Under the pieces are notes generated by a model, which saw nothing but the letters and a program-made list of their open reading frames with translations, searched no databases and had not been told where the DNA came from. The position numbers and the translations under genes were made by a program. Shown here piece after piece: positions 46,201 through 57,719 of a DNA stretch of 64,000 nucleotides; position 1 is the stretch's first letter, and every line of letters starts with the position of its first letter. Source of the DNA: Amanita rubescens (taxonomy: Eukaryota; Basidiomycota; Agaricomycetes; Agaricales; Amanitaceae); contig WION01000058.1 of NCBI GenBank assembly GCA_015039365.1, positions 124,001 through 188,000 on the forward strand. Reading direction: 5' to 3'.

Positions 46201-48888
46201 CCCATGTCTTGAAGCGTGTCTCCGGTTCCTTCTCTTTGGCGACGAAGAGGAAGAACAGCCTGGGCCTGTCCTACACATGGACTCCGAAAGCTCTTCAGAG
46301 GAGGAATCCACGTCTGTAGGTCGGGAGAGAAGGAAGAAGAAGAAAGAAGTGCCTGCCATCAGCATGTTGAGGAACCATAAGAATTTGGCGGAACCTCGGA
46401 CTTCTCAAGGGACGTTTGGGCCTAATGGGGAGCTGGTGTGCTTCTTCCGTGCATCGCCGAGGATTGTGAGGAACGTACTGAGGGGGCTGACGAATGGGAC
46501 TGCCAGTGGTTCCGACGTGACGCCTATGTCGCCTCCCAAGCAACTTGAAGAATTACCAGGTACGCCTCACGTCGGAGCTTTCCCAGACCAAGATGGTGGA
46601 ATGCCCGGGCTGCTGAGATCTCCTTCGCTCGTTCAAGATGCCATGTGGAAGCTGGGAGTCGCGGCAAAGGATAGGGATAGAGGGTTGAAACCTCTAACCG
46701 ACGCTCGGCGCGACGAACCGGGAAACGGTATTGTCAGGGTGATGGCGAACGTTTTAGCGTATTCGCGGCAGGCGAAGGCCAGGAGGGAATCTGATGGAAC
46801 TCATCACCCGATATCCGGGGCCGCCTCTGTCAATGGTGGGGACGGCGGGAAGAATTATGCATTTGTTGCTACGAGGAGTACGGTGTTCCTTGTGAGCACG
46901 AATGAGACGGCGGGTCCTGACAAGAAGGTGGCTGTCGGGTATATATATGCTTGTCCTGAAGAGGGTTTGGTGGAGGTCTGTGCGCGGAATGCGAAGAACG
47001 CGAGAGCGTGTGGGAGGTATGACCACGAAAGGGTCTTCAAGATGCTTCAGACGTTGTTTGTTGTTGAGAAGAGAAGAGGAGCGGGGAATGTTAAAGAGGA
47101 CAAGGCTGGCTTTGCGTCGGATATCCTAGCGAAGCGGGTGGTCATGGATCTGTAAGTTTAATTGTATTTCTTGGTACGTTTGACTCTAACCATTTTACAT
47201 TACAAGATATACGGACTTTGCAAAAAACAAGGACGTTCAGATGCTCGGCATGCTGTCTATGCTCGTGCTGCAAACTCGTTATTGCACACTTGAGATTCTG
47301 GGTCCTTTTGCTATGCCCGCATCTTCTGCAAACCCCATTATAACACAACAACGCCTTACATCTCGCCCTGACTTTGGTGGGATTGTCAACTCGTCAACTA
47401 TGCTGACTGTTCCTAAAATCGGCCCGGTTGATTATTTCAACCTTACCAGAGCGATAAACGGTGCAGCGCCTATGCCGCCCTCGTCTCCGGAATGGCCACG
47501 TCTGGCCACTATGCCTATGTCCCCTCCGCCGCCTCTGTCCAATCCGAGCACATCTCGCGGTTCGTGGTCCAGTTTGTTTGGAGCAGGCGGCGTCAAGCAG
47601 TTTGTGCAGGAGACGTTTACGAAGGATGGACCACAGACGCCATTGATCGTGTTGGATCCTAGCACGGTTGCGGAGAATGTCAAAGGCGGAGAGGGAAAGG
47701 CTGGACGGACGTTGTCCGGGGGATCTGGAGCGAGCGGCAGGGCTTTGGAAGGTGTTGGTGTGGTTACCACGAAGCAGCAACAGCAGCAACCCCAGCAAAA
47801 GAAAGGGAAGCAGCGGAGAGAATCTGCGTATGCAGTGCTCCAGCCGCAACCGCAGTCTCAGAGTGCTCAAATGGGGCCGTTGCCGTTACAGCAACTACAG
47901 GCAGGACTCGATGGTCCGCCTCCGCTGCCACCACCACCGCCGTCGACGAGGTCGCGAAGTGAGATTGTGCCTGGGCCCTTGAAGGCTTCTCTCTCGTATT
48001 CGTCTACTTCATCGGGAGGATCGTCTGGGGCCGGATCCGGGACTGGGATCAAGAGGTCGCCCTTGGTGCCCATTGAGAATGTCGATTGGGGCACGAGAAG
48101 GCGGGGTGGTGGTAGGGAGGCGGATAAGGGGAAGAAGAGGGTTGTGTTCCAGGAGGATGAAGGAGATAGGTGAGCGCTTTGCGCTGAATGGTGCACATGT
48201 TGCAATGTTAATGAGTTTCTGTTTAGACAGCCGCCCTTGTTTGGCCGGCAGCTGGTTGAGCAATTCAAGGCGCATGTGCATGCGTATGCGGAGATTCTGC
48301 ACCGGTGGAAGATGGACCATCAGAGGTTGGAGTTGCTTAAAGCCGTCGGCAAGAGTATGTCAATGAAGAAAGAAGCAGAAGGGCATGGAATCAGTAAGTA
48401 CTTGATCGGAAGCGCGTCCCGGTGCGATTGAGTGATGTATCTTTGCAGATATGGCCAAAGTGTGCAATGTGTGTTTGACGACAACAGACAGGAACGGATG
48501 TCCAGTATGCGGGAGCCGAATCGGGGCTTTGCTTTGTTCGGTGTGCCGATTACCTGTCAAAGGTACTCAGACTATATTGCTTTTGCGATAGCGGTGCGCT
48601 GATGCTTCCTCTCTTCCAGGACTGTCAAGGACATGCATGTTGTGCTTCCATGTTGCGCACATGTCATGTCTAAAAAAGATGACTGTACCCATGTGTCCCA
48701 CCGGGTGCGGATGTTTTTGTGATGGACAGTACGGAGAATGGGATGTGGGGAGTGCTGTTGGGCCTGGGACGTCGGTGCAGCATATTCCTCCATCGACGAG
48801 AGCATCATCGGTTATGCCACCTGATTTTGATGCAGTGCTGCATTATCGGACACAGTACACGCCTTCACCCAGTTTGTTATTGTCGTAG
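43214..48888 (+). CDS. WDR59: WDR59 / Sea3 (Mtc5) subunit of the SEA-GATOR2 complex
   Basis: The protein reads MSNLRRSLSAVHFDELSTLQ, an acidic spacer, then a WD40 propeller: GGTWDVADVQWNPHP, LIWNLVLRGK, ITDINWHTTECDTVVSTG, VWAWDLRDPRKPIFG, YGIDWSHNLRNEIVTCSLDK, SIKVWDVS, and WSKDRTLKFWPID. An RWD domain follows (SLQDE, LGLHGPWGEVHKLQVFIRVT, FTFPRDYPHAKYP). The C-terminus holds Gln/Ser-rich linkers and a zinc-ribbon/RING (CNVCLTT, GCPVCG, CSVCRLPVKG, CMLCFHVAHMSCLKKM, CPTGCGCFC). WD40 + RWD + RING in this order defines WDR59 (yeast Mtc5/Sea3), part of GATOR2, which regulates TORC1 on the vacuole in response to amino acids. About ten introns. The 3' end is duplicated downstream as a pseudogene. 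Confidence 0.9.
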
Positions 48889-49244
48889 CACTGGTTCGCC
48901 CTTATAATTTCACAACAGAAGATAGCCAACTGTGACCTGCATTCGGGAAGCCCCAGTGCAAATAGGTCCTTTGTGTGGAAGGTAATTAACTGACATGGCA
49001 GTATCTGATGCTGTGATGCATATGAATCTCAGTCAAGATGGTTGGCCAATGCAGGTTATAGTTCGTTATCTATTGTAAAGACAGCAGGGGTGGGACTCTT
49101 GGTAGAGAAAGGGGTTCAGGCGGGTAGACGGTGTATTTGGTGATTCCGTGGTGAATTAGTCGATCAACGGGGCCGTGCGGGTTTGCCCCTTGTTCATTCG
49201 GTTGTCCGTGAGATCACCAGTTTAAGGATATCGATGGCCTTGGA
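48889..49244. other. Intergenic downstream of WDR59
   Basis: No gene was recognised. Confidence 0.4.
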
Positions 49245-49570
49245 TATGCCACGCGAAGCCCATAGTATCACAAAGTTTTGTTTTTGTGATTGATCATGGC
49301 AGGTAGTATGCAGAATTTGGAACTTGTCCTGTTGAACCACGTCCTGCGGTCGACGAGAGCATCGTCGGCTATGCTGCCTGATGCCGTCTACACCTTTGCA
49401 GCCAACTTTGTAATATTGTAACGGTAGCGGACAAACAAAGAGTCACCGGCCATATTCCAAAAGATCGCACACGCTGTCGCGCCATCTCCGCAGGCCCGCT
49501 CTCGTGATCTACTCGGATCGTACGAGCAGTAATCCTATAATTGCCAACCTATCATGGCTTTGGTGACGAG
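49245..49570 (+). repeat. Duplicated WDR59 3'-end segment, copy 2
   Basis: This resembles both the last coding part of WDR59 (around 48722-48829, sharing cgacgagagcatc and cctgat blocks) and the segment at 58840-59240, with which it shares acacctttg, acaaacaaagagt and cgagcagtaat in the same order. It has no intact frame and is interpreted as part of a duplicated 3' flank. Confidence 0.6.
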
Positions 49571-51856
49571 CTTCTACGAGTCGCGACGAAAGCAACTTTA
49601 TTCCCTATTCAACCACTTGTCGGTATGAGCGAGCAGGTCTACGGTCGGGGTCCATGGTTAAAAACTTGGAAATATTGGAAGAGCGGTCGCTGTTGCTGCT
49701 CTTGCAAGAGTTTCTGCTATTGGTCCTGATTTGACTGGCAAACCTGTTGTCGTGTCGAATGCTCGAAACCATCGAATTAACGGCAAAGGTATGAAATCTT
49801 AGTTGCATGATAGACTAACTAACTCTCATCAGCCATTCAATGAATACCTTTGTGATCGTCATCACCAGCACGCCGCTACATTTGATTCCACCTCAACTCC
49901 TCTCGCGTTGCCCGAGCCACGTTGTCCCCGACATAGAGAACACGGAAAACGAGGCATACCTAAACCCCCAGCCAGCGCGACGCCAATTTCGCGGATGGTA
50001 AAGTCACCAGTCGTGTTTCCTCTTATTCCCAGAAACTAGAGAATATGGCCAAATACACGGTGGTTGAAGGGTGGACGCAGTTCGGGAAGAGGGACGTGCA
50101 ATAGTGATGGTGCTGAGATAGACAGAGGGAAACGGGAACAATAGAGAAGGAGGCCGAGGAAAGTAGGCCACAAGATTCGTGAAGGATCATTTGAAGACCG
50201 AGCCGAGCGAAGAAGAGGGCTGCTTTACCGAAGACGGCTGCATTGGTTACAACGTTCCGCAAGATCCTTTGCTTGCTCCAAATGAACGACGGATCCCCAA
50301 GTCTAGTGTCAGTGACGTCCCACTCGCCTGCGGGTACATCTTTAACGGACGAAGAAAGACGACAGCCTACCTCTTGCACAAGTGCAGCAGTGCCAGTTTG
50401 TATCGACGAACCAAGTTACGAGATCCTAGTTGGCCAGAACTGCCTGCACCGCTCCTTCCCCTACCTTCGGAAGCTGTCGTATTTCCTTCCAAAAAGCAAG
50501 ACAAGCTGACCAACCGTCGTCGTCTATCGCTAAATTGTCATACTGCACGAGCGGACCGGCGGATGCAATCGATGATCTCTGTAGCGTTCACGGCAACGAT
50601 CTCGGATGGCATTGTCAACAGCAACCATGGTACCTGGTCGAAGGGAATAAACGCAGCAAAAGGGAGATTGGTCTCGCTCATTCGCATCTTGAGAATTGTG
50701 ACGGGGTCCAACGGATAGCGTTGAGCGAACATCGGGAATATCCGACACGAGGAAGCTCTAGTCTTGACGGGCTCGGGGAGTGCGTAGTCAAAAGGTAAAA
50801 TCGAGTCCTACCCTACGACAAACGGAACACGGCTTACAATCGGAGCGACCAGCGTTTACGGCGGTGGGCGTCACAGATGAACACTCGGTTCTGACTTTGA
50901 GGAAGTGATAGGGAACGATATCCACATTTCTGTCGGGACGATATCGTTCTTTCGAGTGTCCAGCTGTCGCTCGGGAGGCGTTCGCAATAGGAAAGAAGTA
51001 TGATTGAGTGAGACACCGTTGCCGTTCGGACGGTGACAGCCCGGACGGCGAGTTTCCAATGAAGCTTCTGTGTCGGTGGGACTCCCGATAAGGGGAAGTC
51101 TCCAAACTGATTGTTGCCGGGAATTGAACGGAAAGATGCTTTAGCAAATGGGATAGACTCGGACCAGAAGAGGGAATTGTTTCTCTCGATGCCAGTGGAC
51201 AATGGCCCTTTGTACCAGGTGAGAAGGCAGCCTTCGAAGTATTCATCAGCAAGGGTAAGCGGAGGGCGACTCATGGAGGCAATGGTAGTGACGATTGCGG
51301 CCTCGGGACGTGAAGGGACTTTTTTCAAAAAAAAGAAGAAATCCTCATTTAGCCTGCCCCGTTAATAGTTATGCCTTTGGCACATGGTAGTAGGTAGGAC
51401 ATCCACTATACATATGGTATACAAATTGTGAGTCTGCCTGTGGGATGTCTTTGGCCACCAAAGATAGGTGCACTGTGTGCCAGGTTGGTGAGGTGACTCT
51501 TCATTATTTCCTTCTCTTCAAATTTCGCAGTGATGCTGAACAATCATTTTTTGGGCATTAGTACATTCATCCTCTTCTGAGAGTCATGTGTAGATGAGTT
51601 ATGTTTTTGAAAGCTGTTTACCTTTTTTGAAGTTTTCTTGTACATTGTGGGGATCTGCAGTTAAGGTTGGTGTCAAAAGTATACTGGAAGTACACTCAGC
51701 ATGACAGCACCCAGTTGGTACTAGTACAGTGCATTCAGTCTTGTAAAGCAGACATGATCAAAGGCAATTTCAAATTATTTTTAACCATAAATGTTCATAA
51801 CACCAGACTCCAGTATTCAGCATACTATTCATCACCGGGCTACGGCCTACTGTACA
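49571..51856. other. Region with fragmentary frames, no supported gene
   Basis: Several open stretches on both strands (50179-50718 plus; 50834-51328 minus; 50538-50800 minus with LPFDYALPEP and MFAQRYPLDPVTILKMRM) look mildly protein-like, but they change frame repeatedly, show no convincing splice sites and match no family I recognise. They may be remnants of an older gene. From about 51366 the composition changes sharply to CpG-poor, marking the edge of the NLR block. Confidence 0.4.
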
Positions 51857-54800
51857 CTACATATATGTATATTCTTGTTTTGCTCCATATTTCAGCAACA
51901 GATCCACAATGGACTTGTGATCCTGCTCAGATGCAGCCACACTGTGAAGAGCTACATTAAGGTGCTCCTGTGGTGCACCATGATCAAGCAGTACTTGCAC
52001 AGCTGCTTCATTACCTCTAAGAGATGCTGCTTGCAGTGCATTAGAAACTTCTAATTTCACAACATAAAGGCTGCTTTCATCACTGTCATTGACATTATGA
52101 TGTCCATATGCCTCAATATGCACAGTGTGGTTGCAGCTGACATTGGCACCTGCTTGCAATAGCAATTCCACAATCCCCACATGACCCACATATGATACAG
52201 CTTGTAGGGCATTTCCATACTGTCCTCCCTGTGCATTCACATCAGCATGTGTTTCAACCAGCAGCTCAACAATGTGTTTGTGACCCCTATATGATGCAGC
52301 TTGCAGGGCATTTCCAAACTGTCCTCCCTGTTCATTCACATTTGCTCCTCTTTCAACCAGGAACTGAACAGTGTGTTTGTGACCCTGATATGATGCAGCT
52401 TGCAGGGCACTTCCATACTGTCCTCCCTCTGCATTCACATCTGCACCACTCTCAACCAGAAACTCCACAATGTCCCAGTAACCATAAGGTCCATAACATG
52501 ATGCAGCCTGCAGTGCATTTCCAAATTCTCCTCCTTGTGCATTCACATCTGCTCCTCCCTCAACCAGCAGTTCCACAATGTCATTGTGACCCCAATATGA
52601 TGCAGCCTGCAGGGCACTTCCATATTGTCCTCCCTCTGCATTCACATCTGCACCACTCTCAACCAGTAGTTCCACAATGCCCCAGTGACCATAACATGAT
52701 GCAGCCTGCAGTGCATTTCCATATTCTCCTCCTTGTGCATTTGCATCTGCTCCTCCTTCAACCAGCAGCTCCACAATAGCATTGTGACCCCAATATGATG
52801 CAGCTTGCAGGGCACTTCCATATTGTCCCCCCTCTGCATTCACATCTGCACCACTCTTAACCAGTAGCTCCACAATTCCCCAGTTACCATAACATGATGC
52901 AGCTTGCAGAGCATTTCCATATTCTCCTCCTTGTGCATTCACATCTGCTCCTCCTTCAACTAGCATCTCCACAATGTCCTTGTGACCCTGATATGATGCA
53001 GCCTGCAGGGCACTTCCATACTGACCTCCCTTTGCATTTACATTTGCACCCCTCTCAACAAGCAGCTTCACAATGTCCCAGTGACCATCATATGATGCAG
53101 CTTGCAGTGCATTTCCATATTCTCCTCCTTGTGCATTCACATCTGCTCCTCTTTCAACCAGCAGTTCCACAATATCCCCATGACCCTGATATGATGCAGC
53201 TTGCAGGACACTTCCATACTGTCCTCCCTTTGCACTCATATCTGTGCTCCTCTCAACCAGCAGCTCCACAATGTCCCAGTGACCATAACATGATGCAACT
53301 TGCACAGCATTTTCAAGTTCTCCTTGTGCATTTACAGCTGCCCCTCTTTTGACCAGAAGCTCTACAATGTCCTTGTGATTCCAATGTATTGCAGCTTGCA
53401 AGGCATTTTCATACTGTCCTCCTTGTGCATTCACATCTGCTCCTTTTTCAACCAGCAGCTCTACAATGTCCTTGCGATTCCAATGTATTGCAGCTTGCAA
53501 GGGATTTTCATCCTGTCCTCCTTGTGCATTCAAATCTGCACCTCTTTCAACCAACAGCTCTACAATGTCCTTGTGATTCCAATGTATTGCAGCTTGCAGG
53601 GCATTTTCATCCTTCACATCTGCTCCTCTTTCAACCAACAGCTCTACAATGTCCTTGTGATTCCAATATATTGCAGCTTCCAGGGCAGTTTCATACTGTC
53701 CTCCTTGTGCATTCACATTTGCTCCTCTTTCAACCAGCAGCTTCACAATGTCCTTGTGATTCCAATGTATTGCAGCTTGCAAGGCATTTCCAAACTGTCC
53801 TCCCTGTGCATTCACATTTGCTCCTCTTTCAAGAAGCAGCTTTACAATGTCCCTGTAACCAAAACATGATGCAACTTGCAGGGCATTTCCATACTGTCCT
53901 CCTTGTGCATTCACATCTGCACCTCTTTCAAGCAATAACTCAACAATACCATTGTGGCCATGATATAATGCAGCATGCAGGGCATTTCCAAACACCCCTT
54001 CCCATGCATTAATATCTGCACCTCTCTCAAGCAGTAGCTCAACAATATCCTTGTGGCCATAATGTGATGCAACCTGTAGTGCATTTCCAACTTTAGCACC
54101 ACAGGCATTGATATCCATATCTGGATTATACTTTAGAAGGACCTTTATGATAGCCATGTGTTTATTCTGTGATGCTACACATAATGCTTCTATGATCTCA
54201 ATGTCCCTCCTGACACTTGGTAGCAACCACTCAGTTGTTATCACAAGGCCATGAAATGCAGCACAATGTAAAAGGCTTGATCTTTTCATATCTTCTATGT
54301 ATGGATATATCCAATGTGTTGCATTATGTATTCTAATCCAGTTTTGAAAAGCAAGGCTTGTAAGTACAAAAAGTTTCTTGATCTTTTCAATAACATCAAG
54401 TTCCTGATGGGCCTCTAGGATATGCTGTGGCCAATATGCTGCAGAATATCTAATAAGTGACCATTCATCTCCTGCATCAGTATGACTTTCATCTCCTGCA
54501 TCATTATGACTTTCATCTCCTGCATCAGCATGACTTTCACTTTTAGAGTCAAGTATGCAAGTCAAACAACATTGCCCTATAAAACTCCACCCTTGTGAGG
54601 GATCCATGATCACATTGGCCTGTATGGTCCTTTGCTTTTTTAGAATGTACTGCTTGACAGATGCGTGTGCTAGTTGTATTGTGCTATCATCCATTCTAGT
54701 CACCAGACTAGAACAAATTTTTAGAATATCTAGTGGAGATGATAGCTTTCCATCTGAATCAAAGGTATTCTTTTCCATATCAAACTCCACAACAGTTGCC

Positions 54801-56783
54801 AGATACTCCATGTGCAATGGTTCCTTTGCAAATGCCAACCACATAAACAGTTTTACAGCATCTAGTGCATCAGCAGGGGGAATTCTGTTAAGAATTTGGT
54901 CATATGTTTCTTCCAATGTTATAGGAAGACTATCAAGAGTGAATTTCAATGTTCTTTTCCTTTTAGTGCATTTCTTTAGCTCTTCCAGTTGACATGCTAC
55001 CCAACGGAACCTATTTACCATTAGGTACATAGATCCTTGGATTTGAAAGAAAATACTTACATCCCATTGGCCTTTTCCAAGAGCACCATTCTAATATCAT
55101 TTTTTTCTGTTATGCCCCATTCCTTCAATCCTGGGGAGGATTGGAGCATATCATTGATGTAGTTTTCAATGTCATTATCAACTGCCTCACAAGTCATATC
55201 AACTGCCATGGGCTCCATTGGTGTTAACAATTCAGTAATTTGTTGTTCTTGCCTGCTGGTAACCAGCAAATGCAATTGTTCTAGGCCCTGTCTATGTAGA
55301 GTTTCAATTTGCATCAAAACCTTCTCCACCTCCAGACATTCATCCAGAGCATCAATAAGAATGTAAGTGTCTTTAAAGCCACATATAAATTGTCTCAAAA
55401 TTTCAAGCATGATTTCATTTGATGGTTTTGAAAGCCCATTCCGACATTCTTTAGTATAAGTGTTGTTCAGAAGTGATTGATCTTGTGGTTTCCAAGCAAG
55501 AAGATGGACAACCAATGAATTGAGAATTTCAGTGGCTTGTCTCTTTTTGGCATCAGAAATATCACAGTAGAAATATGCAATTCCAATGGAATCCTTTGGA
55601 TTGATAGAATGAATGTCTTGGACAACCTTGGAGCTTCAAGACATCAGTGGAAAATCATGAAAAGCCACTGGTCTTACAAAAGAATAGTTTTTCCAGCACC
55701 AGCTACAACTAGCATTGAGACTCTACAGGCTTTTCCAGTTTTGATATATGCTTACAGATACCATGGATCCACATGAATGAATTGGGCTTCTGTTTCCATT
55801 CCACATACATCTGGTATCTCAGGAGCCATGATCCAGTGTCAGAGTGACATTTTTCAAGGGCATTTTTATGGTTAGTAGATGGATCAGGTGGCATCAGCCA
55901 CTGTCTGTACTTCTCTTTTACATATAAGAAGTCAAATCCTGATTCCTGATAACAATGTGAAATGCATACCTTCAACATGTGAAAGTTGAGGAGCCTGGTG
56001 GACTACAATATGTGATGATGAACATAATCAAGTCTAGTACTAGTGGGAACCTACCATTTATAATCTACAAAATGTCAATGAAGCCCTCCAAATTGCTAGT
56101 GACACATACCTGATCCCTCTGAACCACAGTGAATGAGGATCCTTTGACTTCAAAGTGATGTGCATGGGCAAAGAAGACAGTATTTCTAAGTGAAATTAGC
56201 AAAGCATAAACCCAGGAGTGTCACATTTTGAAATTGATGGCAACATATTTGTGAAATGATTAATAATTGTCCTTGAAAGAATAGCCTTATCCACTCACCC
56301 ATTCTGAATGGCAGGTACTGTTCCTGTGGGTTGACTGAAACAAAGATTAGTTGGTGGTGGATGGCTTTTTCAGAGACTTGCCTGTTCTGTTGGGCCATGG
56401 GATTGGTTGAGCCAATGTTCTCAGTATTCACCCCAAAACTCTTGTGAGAATCAGATTGCCTGAAATAATAATTAAATAAGGTTGTCAGTATGTACATAGA
56501 TGGATTTTTGCAACACAGACTTATTTTGCTGGGGTATTGCATTGATTCCAGAGTCAGTCTTCTTGGGATTGGTCACAGCAGCCTGCTGAGAATTGGTGGG
56601 TTGTCTGAAATGATGGTTAGCATTGTTGGCAGATGAATTTTGAGATCCTGGCCTGTTTTGCTGGGCTATCACAGTTGAGCTAATATCTGTAGGTATTGAA
56701 GTTGTGTTGTTATCTTCAACACCAATGTCATTCTTCAGGTTGTGAGTACCCTGGCGACTGAATTTCGAGGGAGAGCATCCCAT
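51857..56783 (-). CDS. NACHT-ankyrin NLR-like protein
   Basis: The N-terminus MGCSPSKFSRQ fits N-myristoylation plus palmitoylation. Variable short exons ending QQNR or QQNK follow, then FFAHAHHFEVKGSSFTVVQR (typical of Agaricomycete NLR leaders), WLMPPDPSTNHKNAL, TGSWLLRY, FMWIHV and a P-loop VAGAGKTIL. NACHT motifs continue: IAYFYCDISDAKKRQ, TYILIDALDECLEVE (Walker B), LLVTSRQEQ, then a winged-helix-like region (FMWLAFAKEPLHMEYLA, IQLAHASVKQYIL). The last exon (~1057 codons) ends with about 22 ankyrin repeats of 33 residues. These STAND ATPases are thought to sense non-self or ligands through the repeats and act in heterokaryon incompatibility or defence. The locus is almost devoid of CpG, unlike its neighbours. 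Exact 5' splicing is uncertain. Confidence 0.82.
52135..54120 (-). repeat. Tandem ankyrin-coding array (99-bp units, partly in 198-bp pairs)
   Basis: About 20 near-identical 99-bp units code for GGQYGNALQAASYxGHxDIV-type repeats. In the middle (about 52390-53130) units alternate between EYGNALQAASCYG and QYGSALQAASYWGH forms, making a 198-bp higher-order repeat. One unit lacks its NAQGG end and another carries a GPYG insertion; all changes keep the frame. Confidence 0.9.
54466..54541 (-). repeat. 24-bp tandem repeat in the NLR gene
   Basis: Three copies of a 24-bp unit (tatgactttcatctcctgca plus four bases on the plus strand) encode SHxDAGDE octapeptides (ADAGDES, NDAGDES, TDAGDEW) between the NACHT part and the ankyrin part. 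Copy number changes would stay in frame. Confidence 0.85.
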
Positions 56784-57719
56784 GATGATAGTGATGGAAG
56801 AGAGATAAGTGTGGTGGGAAAATGCTATGGCAAGGGTCACGTTCGTCACACTGGCTCTTTTGAGATTGCCACGTGCTCTGGAGACGCACTCAAGCGACGG
56901 TTCGAACTTCGTCCTTTCCTTGTGTTAATATATGCCAAAGTATACCTCACATCCGTGCTAGGCAAGGGATGTATGTGAATTGATATCAAGGAGCACCAGA
57001 TCAGACACTAACACTTGTTGCGCGGTCGAGTCGGCATGGTCATACTACTTGACGGTATGCACTGCTAGCTGTGCCCACTGTACACTACAGCGCGTGCTTC
57101 TCGTACAAGTCTAACCGCGATTGTCCTCAGGAAAAGGGATGAAATTGACCGTGAGCTAATAGTAGTACTTCAAGATCTACAGTTACTGGGCGTTTGGTTA
57201 TGCAACTGATATATCAACAGCCCACGGCTAATTCATGGCAAGGCCACCCGCAATGGTTTGCAGGCTTTTTTGGCTGTGTTTTTCTTTTCTTTTTTTTTTG
57301 GGGGGGGGGTCGGGATGTCCTATTCTCAGCGTACGCAGTGCCTCCCACTCGTTTTCGCTCATCTCACCAAAATTAAATCTCTCAGAATGCATAAATTCGA
57401 CCCCTGAGGACGATCAGGCCAAGGCTAACAGCGCTAAGCCCGCCTGATTTCTATTCTCCACTGTGCCATCATTGAAATCCGCGGTACTCGTCATCAGATC
57501 CGTCATCCACAGCTGTTAGAGATGAGTGCAGCGCTCCGAAGCCTCAGTCAGGACCATCTGACACCCAATGGCGCTCTCCCAGCCTACCGCCATCCCCAGC
57601 GCGGCTCCGTTTTTGTTCCATTTCCGTTCCGTTTACGTGTGTCGTTGGTATCCGCCAAAACAGTGGGTGGGAGGTTGGGAATTATTGCGGAGTGCGGAGA
57701 AGAGCTGCCAGCTTTGATT
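56784..57719. other. Intergenic between the NLR gene and the WDR59 pseudogene
   Basis: CpG frequency returns to normal within about 20 bp of the NLR start. A run of ten T followed by nine G lies near 57290-57308. No gene was recognised; a short frame at 57522-57926 enters the pseudogene. Confidence 0.45.

Noticed and set aside
50023..51328. A gene on either strand in this stretch
   Set aside because: Open segments shift frame often, splice sites are not convincing and no domain was recognised, so it is listed only as unresolved.
53300..54012. Plus-strand frames of ~200 codons across the ankyrin array
   Set aside because: These are periodic antisense shadows of the 99-bp repeats, with no independent start context or family.
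57280..57312. T10-G9 run as a functional element
   Set aside because: A homopolymer junction of this kind is more likely simple sequence or an assembly artefact.
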